A DNA stretch of 64,000 bases, taken from the NCBI RefSeq assembly GCF_900169365.1, contig NZ_FXZH01000001.1:62001-126000 (forward strand). The letters run 5' to 3'. Shown here piece by piece: positions 43,961-53,378 of this stretch. The position numbers and the translations under genes are program-made. The stretch is from Brevibacterium sp. 239c. GTDB taxonomy: Bacteria; Actinomycetota; Actinomycetes; Actinomycetales; Brevibacteriaceae. The notes under the pieces were generated by a model that saw only the letters and a program-made list of their open reading frames with translations, had not been told where the DNA came from and searched no databases. Position 1 is the stretch's first letter. Each line of letters begins with the position of its first letter.

Positions 43961-45346
43961 TCACTTCGCGTCTTCGACGAGTTCCTGCTCTTCGAAGACG
44001 ATGTCGGCTCCCTCTTCGGGAAGACCAGAGCCGCGCAGCGACGCGCCCTTCGTCTCCTTCATGAAGATGGTGGCGATGAAGCCGATGGCACACGCCCCCA
44101 TCACGAAGTAGGCAGGCACGATCGTATTTCCTGTAGCCCCGATGATCGCATCATTGGCTGAGGGTGCGGTGCCTCCGAAGAGCGCGGTCGAGACGTTGTA
44201 GGAGATCGCGAAGCCGGCAAAACGCACTGGGCCGGGGAACATCGCAGGGAAGGTCGCCGAGATCGTCGAGATCTGCGGGATGTAGAGAATCCCGAGTACA
44301 GCGAGCCCGACGAGGGCCCAGACGAAGCCGTTGGCCATGAGCATGAACATCGGGATGGCGGCGACGAAGAGGCCGACGAGCGAGAAGTACCAGACAGGTT
44401 TGCGTCCCACCTTGTCCGAGAGTATCCCACCGAAGGGAATGAGGATCATCATGAACGCTTGGGCCAGGAACATCACTGTCAGGGCGGCATTCGAACCCAT
44501 GCCGACCGGGCCCTGCAGGTAGGCGGGCATGTAGGACAACAGCGTGTAGTTGACGACGTTGACCGCGACGACCATGCCGCCCAGGATGAGCAGCTGCTTC
44601 CAGTAGTCGGTGAACAGGATGCGGAAGACTTCCTTGACCGACTTGCCCTGGTCGTTGTCGTTGAGCTCCTCATAGACGGGAGACTCGTCGAGCTTTGTGC
44701 GCATGTAGAGGCCGACCACGCCGAGGACGCCAGCGAAGACGAAGGGAATTCTCCAACCCCAGTCCATCATCTTCTCGTCGCCCAGACCGAGCTGGAGCAG
44801 AAGGACGAAGAGCGAACCGGCGGCCATGCCGGCCAGTGTGCCGAACTCGAGGAAGCTGCCATAGAAGCCACGGCGCTTATCGGGGGCGTACTCGGCCATG
44901 AATGTGGCTGCGCCGCCGTACTCGCCGCCTGAGGAGAATCCCTGGATGACGCGCAGCAGTACGAGGATGATCGGCGCGAAGACGCCGATGGTGGCGTAGC
45001 TGGGCAGCAGTGCGATGCAGAAGGTCGAACCGGCCATAAGCAGAATTGTCAGAGCCAGTACCTTCTTGCGACCGAGACGGTCGCCCATCGGACCCCAGAC
45101 GATGCCGCCGAGCGGTCGGAAGATGAAGGACACGGCGAAGGTGAGCAACGCGAGAAGCTGACCGTGGCTGCCCGGGAAGAAGTGCTGGGTGATGTAGGTG
45201 ATCGAGACCGCGTACAGTCCGTAGTCGAACCACTCCGTGGCGTTTCCCAGCGCCGAGGCGGTCACTGCCTTGCGGACGGTTTTCAGGTCTGGCTCGGGTG
45301 GGGCATCGGGGATGTTGGCATCGGGATGCGTGTTGGAGTTACTCAC
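43961..45346 (-). CDS. MFS transporter, metabolite:H+ symporter (ProP/ShiA-like) family
   Basis: A 461-residue 12-helix transporter. The metabolite:H+ symporter markers are GNATEWFDYGLYAV before helix 1, the MFS loop motif GDRLGRKKVL between helices 2 and 3, VIQGFSSGGEYGGAATFM in helix 4, and LSDKVGRKPVW between helices 8 and 9. Substrates in the family include proline/betaine, citrate, shikimate and ketoglutarate. The GTG start at 45346 is chosen because AGGAGG lies 5-6 nt upstream; a longer frame to 45436 lacks such a site. It is monocistronic. Confidence 0.9.
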   Translation of the reverse strand: MSNSNTHPDANIPDAPPEPDLKTVRKAVTASALGNATEWFDYGLYAVSITYITQHFFPGSHGQLLALLTFAVSFIFRPLGGIVWGPMGDRLGRKKVLALTILLMAGSTFCIALLPSYATIGVFAPIILVLLRVIQGFSSGGEYGGAATFMAEYAPDKRRGFYGSFLEFGTLAGMAAGSLFVLLLQLGLGDEKMMDWGWRIPFVFAGVLGVVGLYMRTKLDESPVYEELNDNDQGKSVKEVFRILFTDYWKQLLILGGMVVAVNVVNYTLLSYMPAYLQGPVGMGSNAALTVMFLAQAFMMILIPFGGILSDKVGRKPVWYFSLVGLFVAAIPMFMLMANGFVWALVGLAVLGILYIPQISTISATFPAMFPGPVRFAGFAISYNVSTALFGGTAPSANDAIIGATGNTIVPAYFVMGACAIGFIATIFMKETKGASLRGSGLPEEGADIVFEEQELVEDAK

Positions 45347-45757
45347 GTGTTCCTCCGATCGTGTGGGGCCATCATCGTGATGGACCTCATGAGAGAAGCG
45401 ACTATGTACGCTACGAGTATCTTCTGAGCGAATCAACGCGAAAATGTTGTCAAGCCAACGGCGTGTCTATGTCGGTTCCCTAATTTCATGAGTCTCTGAC
45501 CTGGAGTGACGTGAAATTCAGGCAAAATCTGAACGCACGAATAGTTTCACAGGAAACTCTGCAGATATCGTTACCTGTTCCCTATTGACACAATTTCGGT
45601 TTGATGGCGCGCTTCGTCTGAGGTGCGAAGAGGCGTAAAGTCCGCTCACCGCCTTTTCTGCACTTCGGTGGCTCCCGCGGTGGTAGTCTGCCGGAGCTCA
45701 TGGGAGTGCTGCGCAGGAATGACGTCATCCACCAAGACGACGAGCCGGGGGAGGGCG
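45347..45757. other. Intergenic region with no supported gene (about 410 bp)
   Basis: This separates the leftward MFS gene from the decayed APC permease. It is visibly AT-richer than its surroundings between 45400 and 45610. It holds a small palindrome, AGTTTC-ACAG-GAAACT (45543-45558), and a consensus -35 TTGACA at 45585-45590 with no convincing -10 at the right distance. It probably contains the eroded promoter and lost 5' end of the permease gene. Confidence 0.5.
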
Positions 45758-46422
45758 GGCATCTTCACGCTCACCGGTCTGGAAGCCAAAGACAATGCGG
45801 GACCAGCTGTGATGGTCTCCTTCGTCATTGCAGGACTCGTCGCTCTCCTCGCTGCCCTCTGCTATGCGGAACTGGCAGCGGCAGTTCCCACCGCAAGGCA
45901 GTTCCTATACCTACGCCTACTCCACGATCGGTGAGATCTTCGCCTGGATCATCGCATGGGATCTCATCCTCGAATTCGCACTCGGTGCCTCGGTCGTCGC
46001 CCGGGGCTGGTCCGGATACATCGCCGGTGTGGTTCGCCGAGGAAGGGTCGATCGCCAATCTCGACGACATCTTCATCTCACTCGTCCTCGGCTGGGTGGC
46101 CTTGCGCGGCATTCGCGAGTCGAAATGGGTGACCAACGGCCTCGTCGACATCGTCGCGATGGCATGCATCGGCTTCGCTCTCTTCCGTGACGGACTGCTG
46201 CCGCCGATCTTCTCCCGCATCCACCCCGGCTGGGGCACACCGGTGCTGATGACTGCCCTGACCGTCGGATCCGTGGTGCTGTTGTCCGGGCTGGTGACGA
46301 TCGAGATACTTGCCGAGATGGTCAGCATCGGAACACTCTTCGCCTTCGACGTCGTCTACTTCGCCTACGGGTACCGGAAGTCGCGATTGGCTCGCAAAGA
46401 ACGTGAGGAGGCGCTGAAATGA
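45758..46422 (+). pseudogene. Decayed APC-family amino acid permease
   Basis: Three reading frames together spell parts of one amino acid permease. Frame A (45758-45895) gives GIFTLTGLEAKDNAGPAV to AELAAAVPTA. Frame B (45897-46031) continues with GSSYTYAYSTIGEIFAWIIAW to ARGWSGYIAGV. Frame C (46030-46422) continues with WFAEEGSIANLDDIFISL to YFAYGYRKSRLARKE. Each join needs a frameshift. Frame C also lacks a large internal part: the helix near IRESKWVTNGLV is joined to the late segment ALFRDGLLPPIFSRIHPGW. The N-terminal helix-1 region is missing as well. The end overlaps the stress-protein gene in an ATGA, so the two once formed an operon. Confidence 0.85.
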
Positions 46423-47213
46423 GCGTTCTCGTCGGATTCGGCATCGATACGAAGAGCCGCGCCGCTGTGCGCTTCGGCGCTGACCTCGCCCGGACCACGG
46501 GGGAGCCCCTGATCCTCTGCCTCGTCGTCCAGGACCGGTTCTCGTCCAGCCAGATGTCAGATTCCTCTGGGGTCTCCGACGACTGGAAGAAGGAGATCAG
46601 AAACATGTCCTCCCAGGCGATCGCCGATGCCAAGGAGGCCCTGCCTGAGGATGTGGACGCCGAGGTGGTCACCCGATCCGGTCGATCCGTGACCCGAGTG
46701 CTCCACACCGAAGCCACCGACCACAATGCACAGGCCCTCATCACCGGGTCCTCGGTGCGCGGGCAACTGGGGCGCATCGTCCTCGGTAGCACGACCGACC
46801 GTTTGGTCCATTCCTCGCCGTTGCCGATCGCACTGGTGCCTCGCGGCTACAACTCGTACCGGACCGAGGCTCGACGGTTGGTCTTCGCTGTCGACCCCTC
46901 GCGCAGGACCCAAAGGTATTACGACTCCGTGTCGCGCCTGGCTCATTGGCTGGGCATCGGAGTCGAGGTTGTCACCTTCGCAGTCAGGCCGTCTCGACCC
47001 ACCGGCCTGGGAGCATTCACCGATCACGGTATGTACTCATACTGGTGGGATCAGGTGGCTTCCGGACACGCACATCATGCGCCTCTCGCCGGTGCCGATG
47101 ATTCTGCTGCCCAACCCCCGGCGCCAGCCAGCCTCTCCCAACGGCTGTTGGAGCTGACGCATCCGAGGTGCAAGCGACTCTCGATGCAGAGACCAGTGAC
47201 CGCCCCAGGTTGA
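46419..47213 (+). CDS. Universal stress protein, tandem-domain type, C-terminus doubtful
   Basis: A 264-residue UspA-family protein. The first domain (about 1-142) is complete and ends with the ATP-binding pattern GSSVRGQLGRIVLGSTTDRLVHSSPLPIALVPRG. A second domain starts at RRLVFAVDPSRRTQRYYDSVSRLAHWLG but stops short: the last 35 or so residues (LSQRLLELTHPRCKRLSMQR) look unlike Usp sequence, and the ATP-binding motif of domain 2 is absent. The gene may be frameshifted near 47100. It follows the decayed permease with a 4-bp overlap, as APC-Usp pairs often do. It could still be expressed, or be decaying with its partner. Confidence 0.7.
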   Translation: MSVLVGFGIDTKSRAAVRFGADLARTTGEPLILCLVVQDRFSSSQMSDSSGVSDDWKKEIRNMSSQAIADAKEALPEDVDAEVVTRSGRSVTRVLHTEATDHNAQALITGSSVRGQLGRIVLGSTTDRLVHSSPLPIALVPRGYNSYRTEARRLVFAVDPSRRTQRYYDSVSRLAHWLGIGVEVVTFAVRPSRPTGLGAFTDHGMYSYWWDQVASGHAHHAPLAGADDSAAQPPAPASLSQRLLELTHPRCKRLSMQRPVTAPG

Positions 47214-47392
47214 CACTGTCCGCAATATCGAGTGAGCCCCTCACATTCAGGTGGTTTTGCCGGCAGGGACTGCCTGTTCACTCGCCTGATGTCCTAGAGT
47301 TGAGCGCTGCGAATCCTGACAGAATGCTCAACACAACGCACTGTCCTGTTGCCGGAACTTCGGCCAGCGGGGCTCGGAAGGCAGTACGACAC

Positions 47393-49018
47393 GTGGACAA
47401 CACCAGGAACCATTCGGAATCATCCGAGAAGGACGCAGACCCTCTTCCTACAGAAGAGACAGACACCGTCGCTGCCGATCATGATTCCCCAAATGGGCCC
47501 ACCGAAGCTGCCCAACGCAGCCGTATCGACATCCCTGTCGCGGGAACCAGCGTCGGAATCCTGGCGATCTTCGTTGCCCTCGCCCTGATTCTTCCCGACA
47601 AGATGTCCGCCTGGGTGGACACCGCATTCGCCGCCTGCGCGAACATCTTCGGCATGTACTGGCAGATCCTCCTGCTGGCCACGGCACTCATCGCCATCAT
47701 CCTCATCTTCACCCCTTGGGCCAAGGCACGGTTGGGCAATCAGGCCCGCCCCGACTTCAACCGCTTCAGCTGGATCGCCATGATCATGACGACACTGCTG
47801 GCTGCCGGGGGAGTCTTCTGGGCGGCCGCGGAACCGATGTACCACTACGCGACGACACCGCCGTACTTCACCGACAGCGGAGACAGCGGCTTTGATGCAG
47901 TGGCCGCCGCGCTCGCCACGAGCTTCATCGACTGGGGCTTCCTGGCCTGGGCGATCCTCGGTTCCCTGGGAACGATCGTGATGATGCGCGCCGCAGAGAA
48001 GGGGATGCCCCTGCGTCCCCGCAGCCTGCTCTACCCTGTCCTGGGCAAGAAGGCCGGGACCGGCCCGATCGCAGCCATCGTCGACATTGTCTGTGTCATC
48101 TCTGTCGCTGCCGGAACGATCGGACCTGTCGGATTCCTCGGCATGCAGGTCTCCTACGGTCTGAACTCCCTGTTCGGCATCCCCGACATCTACCCCGTGC
48201 AGCTCGTTGTGATCGCAGTGCTCACCGCAGTTGCCGGCGTCAGCGTCTTCTCCGGTGTCAGCCGGGGCATCCGCTTCCTCAGCAGCGCCAACGTGTGGAT
48301 GGCACTGGCACTCATGGCCGCCGTGCTTGTACTCGGCTCGGCCTGGTTCGTGATCAAGAGCTACTTCAGCGGCTTCGCCCTGTACATGACCGACTTCTTC
48401 AGCATGACGCTCTACCGAGGAGACACCGAATGGCTCTCAGGCTGGACCGTGTTCTTCTTCGGCTGGTTCCTCGGCTATGCGCCACTGATGGCGATCTTCG
48501 TCGCCCGCATCTCAAAGGGCCGGACCGTTCGTGATCTGCTCATCAGCACCACGGTTCTTCCTCCCATCGCCACAACGTTCTGGTTCACAGTCCTGGGCGG
48601 CACGGGCATCTTCCTGGAGCAGAAGTCTGCCGGTTCTATCTCCGAACCGCTGATGGACGGAGGTCTGCCCGCCGCAGTCATGGCCATCAGCGATAATCTG
48701 CCGCTGTCGTTGATCATCAGCCTCGGATTCCTCCTCTTGACGATGACCTTCGTGGCAACCACCACGGACTCCATGTCGTTCGCGATGTCGCAATCATGCA
48801 TGTCGAGCGGAGAACCGTCGCCGAAGCTGCGGGCCACGTGGGCACTCCTCATCGGCGTCACCGCGGCCGTGCTCATCAGCCTGGGAGACGGCGGGGTCGA
48901 CGCGTTGCAATCGGCGATCGTCATCACCGCCGTGCCGGTGGGCTTTGTCATGCTGCCCTCACTGTTCGCGGCGCCGATCTATGTCAGACAGATGGCCAAG
49001 GAACAGAACCTGGCCTGA
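47393..49018 (+). CDS. BCCT-family transporter (betaine/choline/carnitine type)
   Basis: A 541-residue transporter of the BCCT family, which imports quaternary ammonium compounds such as glycine betaine, choline or carnitine. A charged N-terminus of about 45 residues precedes the first helix (GILAIFVALALILP). The signature region reads WTVFFFGWFLGYAPLMAIFVARISKGRTVRDLL, with the family tryptophan and the conserved RISKGRT loop. Other landmarks are AAEPMYHYATTPP and TTDSMSFAMSQSCM. The start is uncertain: GTG 47393 has a poorly spaced GGAAGG (47377-47381), and ATG 47324 is the alternative. No long C-terminal osmosensor tail is present. Confidence 0.88.
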   Translation: MDNTRNHSESSEKDADPLPTEETDTVAADHDSPNGPTEAAQRSRIDIPVAGTSVGILAIFVALALILPDKMSAWVDTAFAACANIFGMYWQILLLATALIAIILIFTPWAKARLGNQARPDFNRFSWIAMIMTTLLAAGGVFWAAAEPMYHYATTPPYFTDSGDSGFDAVAAALATSFIDWGFLAWAILGSLGTIVMMRAAEKGMPLRPRSLLYPVLGKKAGTGPIAAIVDIVCVISVAAGTIGPVGFLGMQVSYGLNSLFGIPDIYPVQLVVIAVLTAVAGVSVFSGVSRGIRFLSSANVWMALALMAAVLVLGSAWFVIKSYFSGFALYMTDFFSMTLYRGDTEWLSGWTVFFFGWFLGYAPLMAIFVARISKGRTVRDLLISTTVLPPIATTFWFTVLGGTGIFLEQKSAGSISEPLMDGGLPAAVMAISDNLPLSLIISLGFLLLTMTFVATTTDSMSFAMSQSCMSSGEPSPKLRATWALLIGVTAAVLISLGDGGVDALQSAIVITAVPVGFVMLPSLFAAPIYVRQMAKEQNLA

Positions 49019-49135
49019 AATAAGAGAGTCTGCACCCCATCCTCGTCGACTGTTTCTTCCCGTGTGGCACTGGTCTATCGAATATCGTCAATGTTGTTAC
49101 TGGTCTTGGTCTGCGGCATCCGACATGATGAGGAT

Positions 49136-50110
49136 ATGACTGAAGAGAACAGCAAGGCCCACGCAGACGCAACAATGATGAAAGCCATGCGCCAGACCGA
49201 GTTCGGTGGCCCCGAGGTTCTCCACGAGGAGGAGCTGCCGAAGCCGAAGCCGGGACCGAGCCAGATCCTCATCAAGGTGAAGGCATCAGGAGTGAACCCC
49301 ACGGATTGGAAGCACCGCAGTGGCCCCCGGTTCCTTCCCGATCTGCCGCTCGTCCTCGGCTGGGACGTGTGCGGGGTGGTCGAACAGGTGGGCGTCGGTG
49401 TGACCCTGTTCAAGCCGGGCGATGAAGTCTTCGGGATGCTGCCCTATCCTTTCGGCGTCGGCGCGCACGCCGAGTACGTCGTTGGTCCGACTCGAGCCTT
49501 TGTGCCGAAGCCCAACAACGTCGACCACGTGCAGGCGGGAGCGCTTCCGCTCGTATCGCTGACCGCGTGGCAGTCCCTGGTCGACACCGCGAAGATAACC
49601 CCGGGTGACCGGGTTCTCGTCCATGCCGCTGCCGGCGGGGTGGGGCACGTGGCGGTGCAGATCGCCAAGGCCCGAGGCGCCTATGTCATCGGAACGGCGA
49701 GCGCACCGAAGCATGATTTCGTCCGCGGGCTGGGTGCTGACGAGATGATCGACTATCGCGAGGAAGACTTCGTCGAGAAGGCTCGCGATATCGACATTGC
49801 CTTTGACACCATCGGCGATGACTACCAACTGCGCTCTCTCCGAACTCTCAAGCCAGACGGAATCATGGTCTCGACGGTCCCGGTCCCGGCCAAGGGGCTC
49901 TTCGACGAGGCCAGGGCCCTAGGCGTTCGCGGTGAAACCATCCTCGTCGAGGCCGATCAGGCGGGCATGCTAGAGATCGCTGCCCTCGTCGAGAGTGGGC
50001 AGCTGCGGGCAACGATCGCAGACACGTTCCCGCTGGCAGATGCCGCGAAGGCTCATGCGGCAGGGGAGACCAACGCGACGACAGGCAAACTGGTGCTGAC
50101 CATGGAATGA
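49136..50110 (+). CDS. NADP-dependent quinone oxidoreductase-like protein
   Basis: A 324-residue zinc-free medium-chain dehydrogenase/reductase. The GroES-like half has GPSQILIKVKASGVNPTDWKHRSG, and the Rossmann half has VLVHAAAGGVGHVAVQIAKARGAYVIGTAS. The GVNPTDWK and AAAGGVGH motifs are typical of the NADP-dependent alkenal/quinone reductase branch. ATG 49136 is preferred to 49064 because the earlier stretch is hydrophobic and unlike the family. No good ribosome-binding site is seen. CATGAT (49124-49129) lies 6 nt upstream and could be a -10. It is unrelated in strand logic to the DeoR gene that converges on it. Confidence 0.88.
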   Translation: MTEENSKAHADATMMKAMRQTEFGGPEVLHEEELPKPKPGPSQILIKVKASGVNPTDWKHRSGPRFLPDLPLVLGWDVCGVVEQVGVGVTLFKPGDEVFGMLPYPFGVGAHAEYVVGPTRAFVPKPNNVDHVQAGALPLVSLTAWQSLVDTAKITPGDRVLVHAAAGGVGHVAVQIAKARGAYVIGTASAPKHDFVRGLGADEMIDYREEDFVEKARDIDIAFDTIGDDYQLRSLRTLKPDGIMVSTVPVPAKGLFDEARALGVRGETILVEADQAGMLEIAALVESGQLRATIADTFPLADAAKAHAAGETNATTGKLVLTME

Positions 50111-50156
50111 AGCCGACCATGGAGTGAGCGAAGATCTGGGCCGACTGGCGCGATGC

Positions 50157-50888
50157 TCACCCTCGACCTGGGCCGTGCACCCGATGCTCGTTGATCCAGA
50201 TCCACCCCTCGGGCAGGGGCGCCCACGCGGCCACATCGCGTCTGGCCTTCGAACTGTCAGCGAGGACCACGACGCGCTTGGCGCGTTCGGCGATGAGCTC
50301 CTTCGTCCGTGCCTCGTCGAGGGTCGGCTCGCCGAGTCCCTGGGCAGGATCCACCGCGTCGGCGCCGAGGAAAGCGACATCGACGTGGAGCCGACCAAGC
50401 GCATGGTCGCTCAGTGCACCTGTCGTCCCATGGGACATCGTCGAGACCTCACCGCCGACCATGATCACCTTCGGTCCCAGGGGATGGGCCAGAGCCAGCG
50501 CGATCTCGAGTCCGCGGGTGATGATGGTGAGATCACAACGATCGCGAATGCGTTCGGCCAAACGCACCGTCGTCGACCCGGCATCGAGGAAAACCGTGCG
50601 CACAGTCCCCTCGCCGAGGTAGTCCTTCGCAGCGGCGGCAATGACATCCTTGGCCTCGGCGTTGGCTTCCATCCGCTGTCCCAGCGGAGGTTCGACGTAT
50701 CCGGCGGCGGTGGCACCGCCGATGGTGCGGATGACCTCACCGGTCTCGGCCATCTCCCGCAGATCCCGACGGATCGTCGACTCTGAGGTCTCCAGCTCTT
50801 CGGCCAGCCGGGAGATGGTCCACGAACCTGTCTTGAGCAGAGACAGGATGTCTTCGCGACGCTTCTGTGTGCCCGTGCGAATTGCCAT
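50157..50888 (-). CDS. DeoR-family transcriptional regulator
   Basis: A 243-residue sugar-type repressor. The N-terminal DeoR helix-turn-helix covers about 8-60 (RREDILSLLKTGSWTISRLAEELETSESTIRRDL), followed by the DeoRC sensor domain with FLDAGSTTVRLAERI and AFLGADAVDPAQGLGEP. DeoR repressors usually respond to phosphorylated sugars. It lies 29 bp downstream of the pdxA-like gene in the same direction, so it probably controls that operon through an operator upstream of gntP. TAGGAT (50896-50901) 7 nt before the ATG would permit an additional leaderless internal promoter. Confidence 0.92.
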   Translation of the reverse strand: MAIRTGTQKRREDILSLLKTGSWTISRLAEELETSESTIRRDLREMAETGEVIRTIGGATAAGYVEPPLGQRMEANAEAKDVIAAAAKDYLGEGTVRTVFLDAGSTTVRLAERIRDRCDLTIITRGLEIALALAHPLGPKVIMVGGEVSTMSHGTTGALSDHALGRLHVDVAFLGADAVDPAQGLGEPTLDEARTKELIAERAKRVVVLADSSKARRDVAAWAPLPEGWIWINEHRVHGPGRG

Positions 50889-50895
50889 GATGAGA

Positions 50896-50901
50896 ATCCT
50901 A
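50896..50901 (-). promoter_or_regulatory. Possible internal -10 TAGGAT for the DeoR gene
   Basis: TAGGAT on the minus strand ends 7 nt before the DeoR ATG, with no ribosome-binding site between. This would give the regulator its own leaderless transcript. Confidence 0.35.
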
Positions 50902-50931
50902 CTTCGGCAGGTGCTGGTTACTTCGGCAGGT
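50900..50931. repeat. 13-bp direct repeat at the pdxA-like stop codon
   Basis: TACTTCGGCAGGT occurs at 50900-50912 and 50919-50931, a 19-bp period. The second copy encodes the last residues and stop of the dehydrogenase. The first lies beyond the stop and overlaps the DeoR promoter region. Confidence 0.6.
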
Positions 50932-51967
50932 ATTCTGCCCGAATGCCGTCGACGAACGGTGCGTAGCCGATGGCTGCGGTGTAGGCCGAGCGCATGGTTC
51001 CAGCATCCGCGATGCCCTGTCCGGCGATGTCGAAGGCGGTTCCGTGATCGACGGAGGTGCGAAGGATCGGCAGCCCGACGGTGACAGAGATGGTGCCGTC
51101 GAAGTCATAGGTCTTCGAAGCGATATGTCCCTGGTCGTGGTACTGGGAGAGGATTCCGTCGAATCGACCGGACAGCCCCTGGTGGAAGACCGAGTCCGCT
51201 GGGATCGGACCGGCCACCTCGAGCCCGGATTCGACGACGCGCTCAACGGCGGGGCGCAGGATCTCGATCTCTTCGTCTCCGAAGGCACCGTTTTCGCCAC
51301 CATGTGGGTTGAGCGCGGCGACGGCCAACCGCGGCGAGGACACACCGTAGAGCTGCAGGGCACGGTGGGCGCGTTCGATCGAATCGACCTGAGTGTCGAC
51401 GCTGAGCGCGTCGATGGCCTTGCGCAGCGACATGTGGCGGGTGGCGAAGAAGATCTGGAGCTTGTGGTTCGGGGCCTTCGTGTTCTCGACGACGAACATT
51501 GTGTCCTGTTTGGTCACACCGGTGAGCTCGCCGAGCATTTCAGTGTGGCCCAGGTGCTTGGAGCCGGACTTCCACACGGCTTCCTTGTTGATGGGGCCGG
51601 TGACGATGCCGGCGATCTCGCGATCCATCGCGGCCTTCGTGGCGATCTCGATCGCGGTCACGGCGGCCTGACCTGCGCGGGCATCGACGACGCCCCACTC
51701 GGGCAGGTCCTCACCGAGCACACCGATGTCGAAGACGTCGATGATGCCCTCACCGGTCGAGGGTGTCGACCAGTCGGAGATCGAGCGCAGTTCTACGTCG
51801 AGTCCCAGGACGTCCACGGCGCGTTTCATCACGGCCAGGTCAGCCACGGCGACACCGTGCTGATCCTCGCGGCCGGAGAACTCGGCGAGCACCGTCGCGG
51901 TGATCTCGGGGCCGATGCCCACCGGGTCGCCCACGGTCATAGCGAGTACGGGTGCGGGTGCGGTCAT
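50918..51967 (-). CDS. PdxA-like 4-phospho acid dehydrogenase (PdxA2 / D-threonate 4-phosphate dehydrogenase type)
   Basis: A 349-residue member of the PdxA family. N-terminal GDPVGIGPEI, GPINKEAVWKSGSKHLGHTEML and the metal-binding YHDQGH near residue 260 are present. True PdxA works in vitamin B6 synthesis. The neighbouring DUF1537 kinase and GntP permease point instead to the PdxA2 role: oxidative decarboxylation of D-threonate-4-phosphate (or D-erythronate-4-phosphate) to dihydroxyacetone phosphate. GAGGAGACT precedes the ATG. It follows the kinase gene after 76 bp. Confidence 0.88.
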   Translation of the reverse strand: MTAPAPVLAMTVGDPVGIGPEITATVLAEFSGREDQHGVAVADLAVMKRAVDVLGLDVELRSISDWSTPSTGEGIIDVFDIGVLGEDLPEWGVVDARAGQAAVTAIEIATKAAMDREIAGIVTGPINKEAVWKSGSKHLGHTEMLGELTGVTKQDTMFVVENTKAPNHKLQIFFATRHMSLRKAIDALSVDTQVDSIERAHRALQLYGVSSPRLAVAALNPHGGENGAFGDEEIEILRPAVERVVESGLEVAGPIPADSVFHQGLSGRFDGILSQYHDQGHIASKTYDFDGTISVTVGLPILRTSVDHGTAFDIAGQGIADAGTMRSAYTAAIGYAPFVDGIRAEYLPK

Positions 51968-52043
51968 TTCAGTCTCCTCAACGTTGTTCTCTTGGATGTG
52001 ATGCGCGCGTCGACAAGGCCGAGTTGCGCGAAATTATGGGGGA

Positions 52044-53378
52044 TCATGCGCGGCCCGACTCTGAGGACTGCATGAGATGGCCCAGGCACAGGAGTCCCGT
52101 GCCCGCGTCACCGATGAGGCCGCCCTTCGTGACGATCGGCAACCCGGTGGCGACTCCGCCGACGATGCGGCCGGCCACGGCCAATGGCACGATCTCGGCC
52201 TGGATCTCCATGCCGAGCGCGCCCAGTTCGCCGAGCACGGCTGCTGTGACATCTCCACCTGTGGTGTAGAGGCCGGTGAGCGCGGTCGAGGCCATCAGCT
52301 CGGCGGCGATCTGAGCAAGTCTGCGGGGAATGAGCTCGGACTGTTCGTCGGTGAGCTCGAGCAGGTCGGTGGCATCGACGACGGTGGCGACGATGACCGC
52401 CCTCACCGAGGCTGTCTCGTTCGCCGAGGTGGACCAGGCGCTCGAGGCGGCCGTGCGGACATGCTCGACCGTGGCCCGCACATCCGGGAGGTAATCCTCG
52501 TCGAGAGCGGCCCGGAGCACTGTGATCGTGGGATCCTCGTCCAACTTTGCCAGCTGAGTGCGGGTGATCTCGGTCGCCGAGCCGGAGACGCCGAGGATGA
52601 TCCCGGGTTCTCGTTTCGGCAGGAGCGCTTGGGCGAGGGCGAGGCTGCCGGGCCCAGGATCGATGGACACCCATTCCAGGTTCTCTTCCTGGTTGAGGTC
52701 GGCGAGAGTGCGGGCGATGAGGTCGATGTGCTCGTTCGTCAACGCATCAGCAACGATCACCTCGGCGCCTGTGGCCAGAGCGGTGAGCACCTCGGCGCGG
52801 ATCGCCTCGGCGCCGTCGAGAACCGTGGAGAGTTCGACGGTGTGGCACTTGAGCTCAGTGTTCGCCCGCAGGATATCGGCGACGACCGATGTGAGCATGG
52901 GGGAGCGGACGTCGTTGCGCAGTTCGGTGTCCTCAAGCAGCTTCCCGTTCAGCAGCTGCTGACCGCCCACGGTCACCCGACCGGAGGCAGGGAACGCGGG
53001 AATGCACAGACCCAGCACTCGGCCCGACCCCGATGTGGAGGCCAGATCCTGTCGGGCACGCAGAGCCGCCTCGGCGGTGGGTCCGACATTGCCGCGCAGG
53101 GTTGTGTCGATGCGGCATACCACGAGGTCGACAGAGCCAGCCTCGCGGATGAGAGCATCAGTCAGTGCTGCGGCCTCGGCTGGCTTCAGGTGTCGGGAAT
53201 TCGCATTGACGACGACAGCGTCATAGTCGTCGAGCGCGGCGCTGACGCTGACCTCGCCGCCGCTGGTGCCGGTGATCGTCATCGTCGACAGGCCCGCTTC
53301 AGCGAAGAGAGCACCGCAGGCGTTGCCGCCGGTGAGGTCGTCGGCGACGATGAGGATCCGTGGACTGTCCTGGCTCAT
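52044..53378 (-). CDS. Four-carbon acid sugar kinase (DUF1537 family)
   Basis: A 444-residue kinase of the DUF1537 family, which phosphorylates D-threonate, D-erythronate or 3-oxo-tetronates at the terminal hydroxyl. The N-terminal substrate domain opens with ILIVADDLTGGNACGALFAEAG and has DTTLRGNVGPTAEA. The C-terminal nucleotide domain has ILGVSGSATEITRTQ and the glycine-rich TTGGDVTAAVLGELG. ATG 53378 is chosen because it overlaps the GntP stop (ATGA); the longer frame to 53423 would run into gntP. Paired with a PdxA-like enzyme, D-threonate is the most likely substrate. Confidence 0.9.
   Translation of the reverse strand: MSQDSPRILIVADDLTGGNACGALFAEAGLSTMTITGTSGGEVSVSAALDDYDAVVVNANSRHLKPAEAAALTDALIREAGSVDLVVCRIDTTLRGNVGPTAEAALRARQDLASTSGSGRVLGLCIPAFPASGRVTVGGQQLLNGKLLEDTELRNDVRSPMLTSVVADILRANTELKCHTVELSTVLDGAEAIRAEVLTALATGAEVIVADALTNEHIDLIARTLADLNQEENLEWVSIDPGPGSLALAQALLPKREPGIILGVSGSATEITRTQLAKLDEDPTITVLRAALDEDYLPDVRATVEHVRTAASSAWSTSANETASVRAVIVATVVDATDLLELTDEQSELIPRRLAQIAAELMASTALTGLYTTGGDVTAAVLGELGALGMEIQAEIVPLAVAGRIVGGVATGLPIVTKGGLIGDAGTGLLCLGHLMQSSESGRA

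Noticed and set aside
45585..45590. Functional promoter for the APC permease
   Set aside because: A TTGACA is present, but no acceptable -10 is found at the proper spacing and the downstream gene is broken.
50918..51967. Vitamin B6 biosynthesis pdxA
   Set aside because: The operon with DUF1537 kinase, GntP and DeoR points to acid-sugar catabolism (PdxA2 type); the B6 role cannot be fully excluded.
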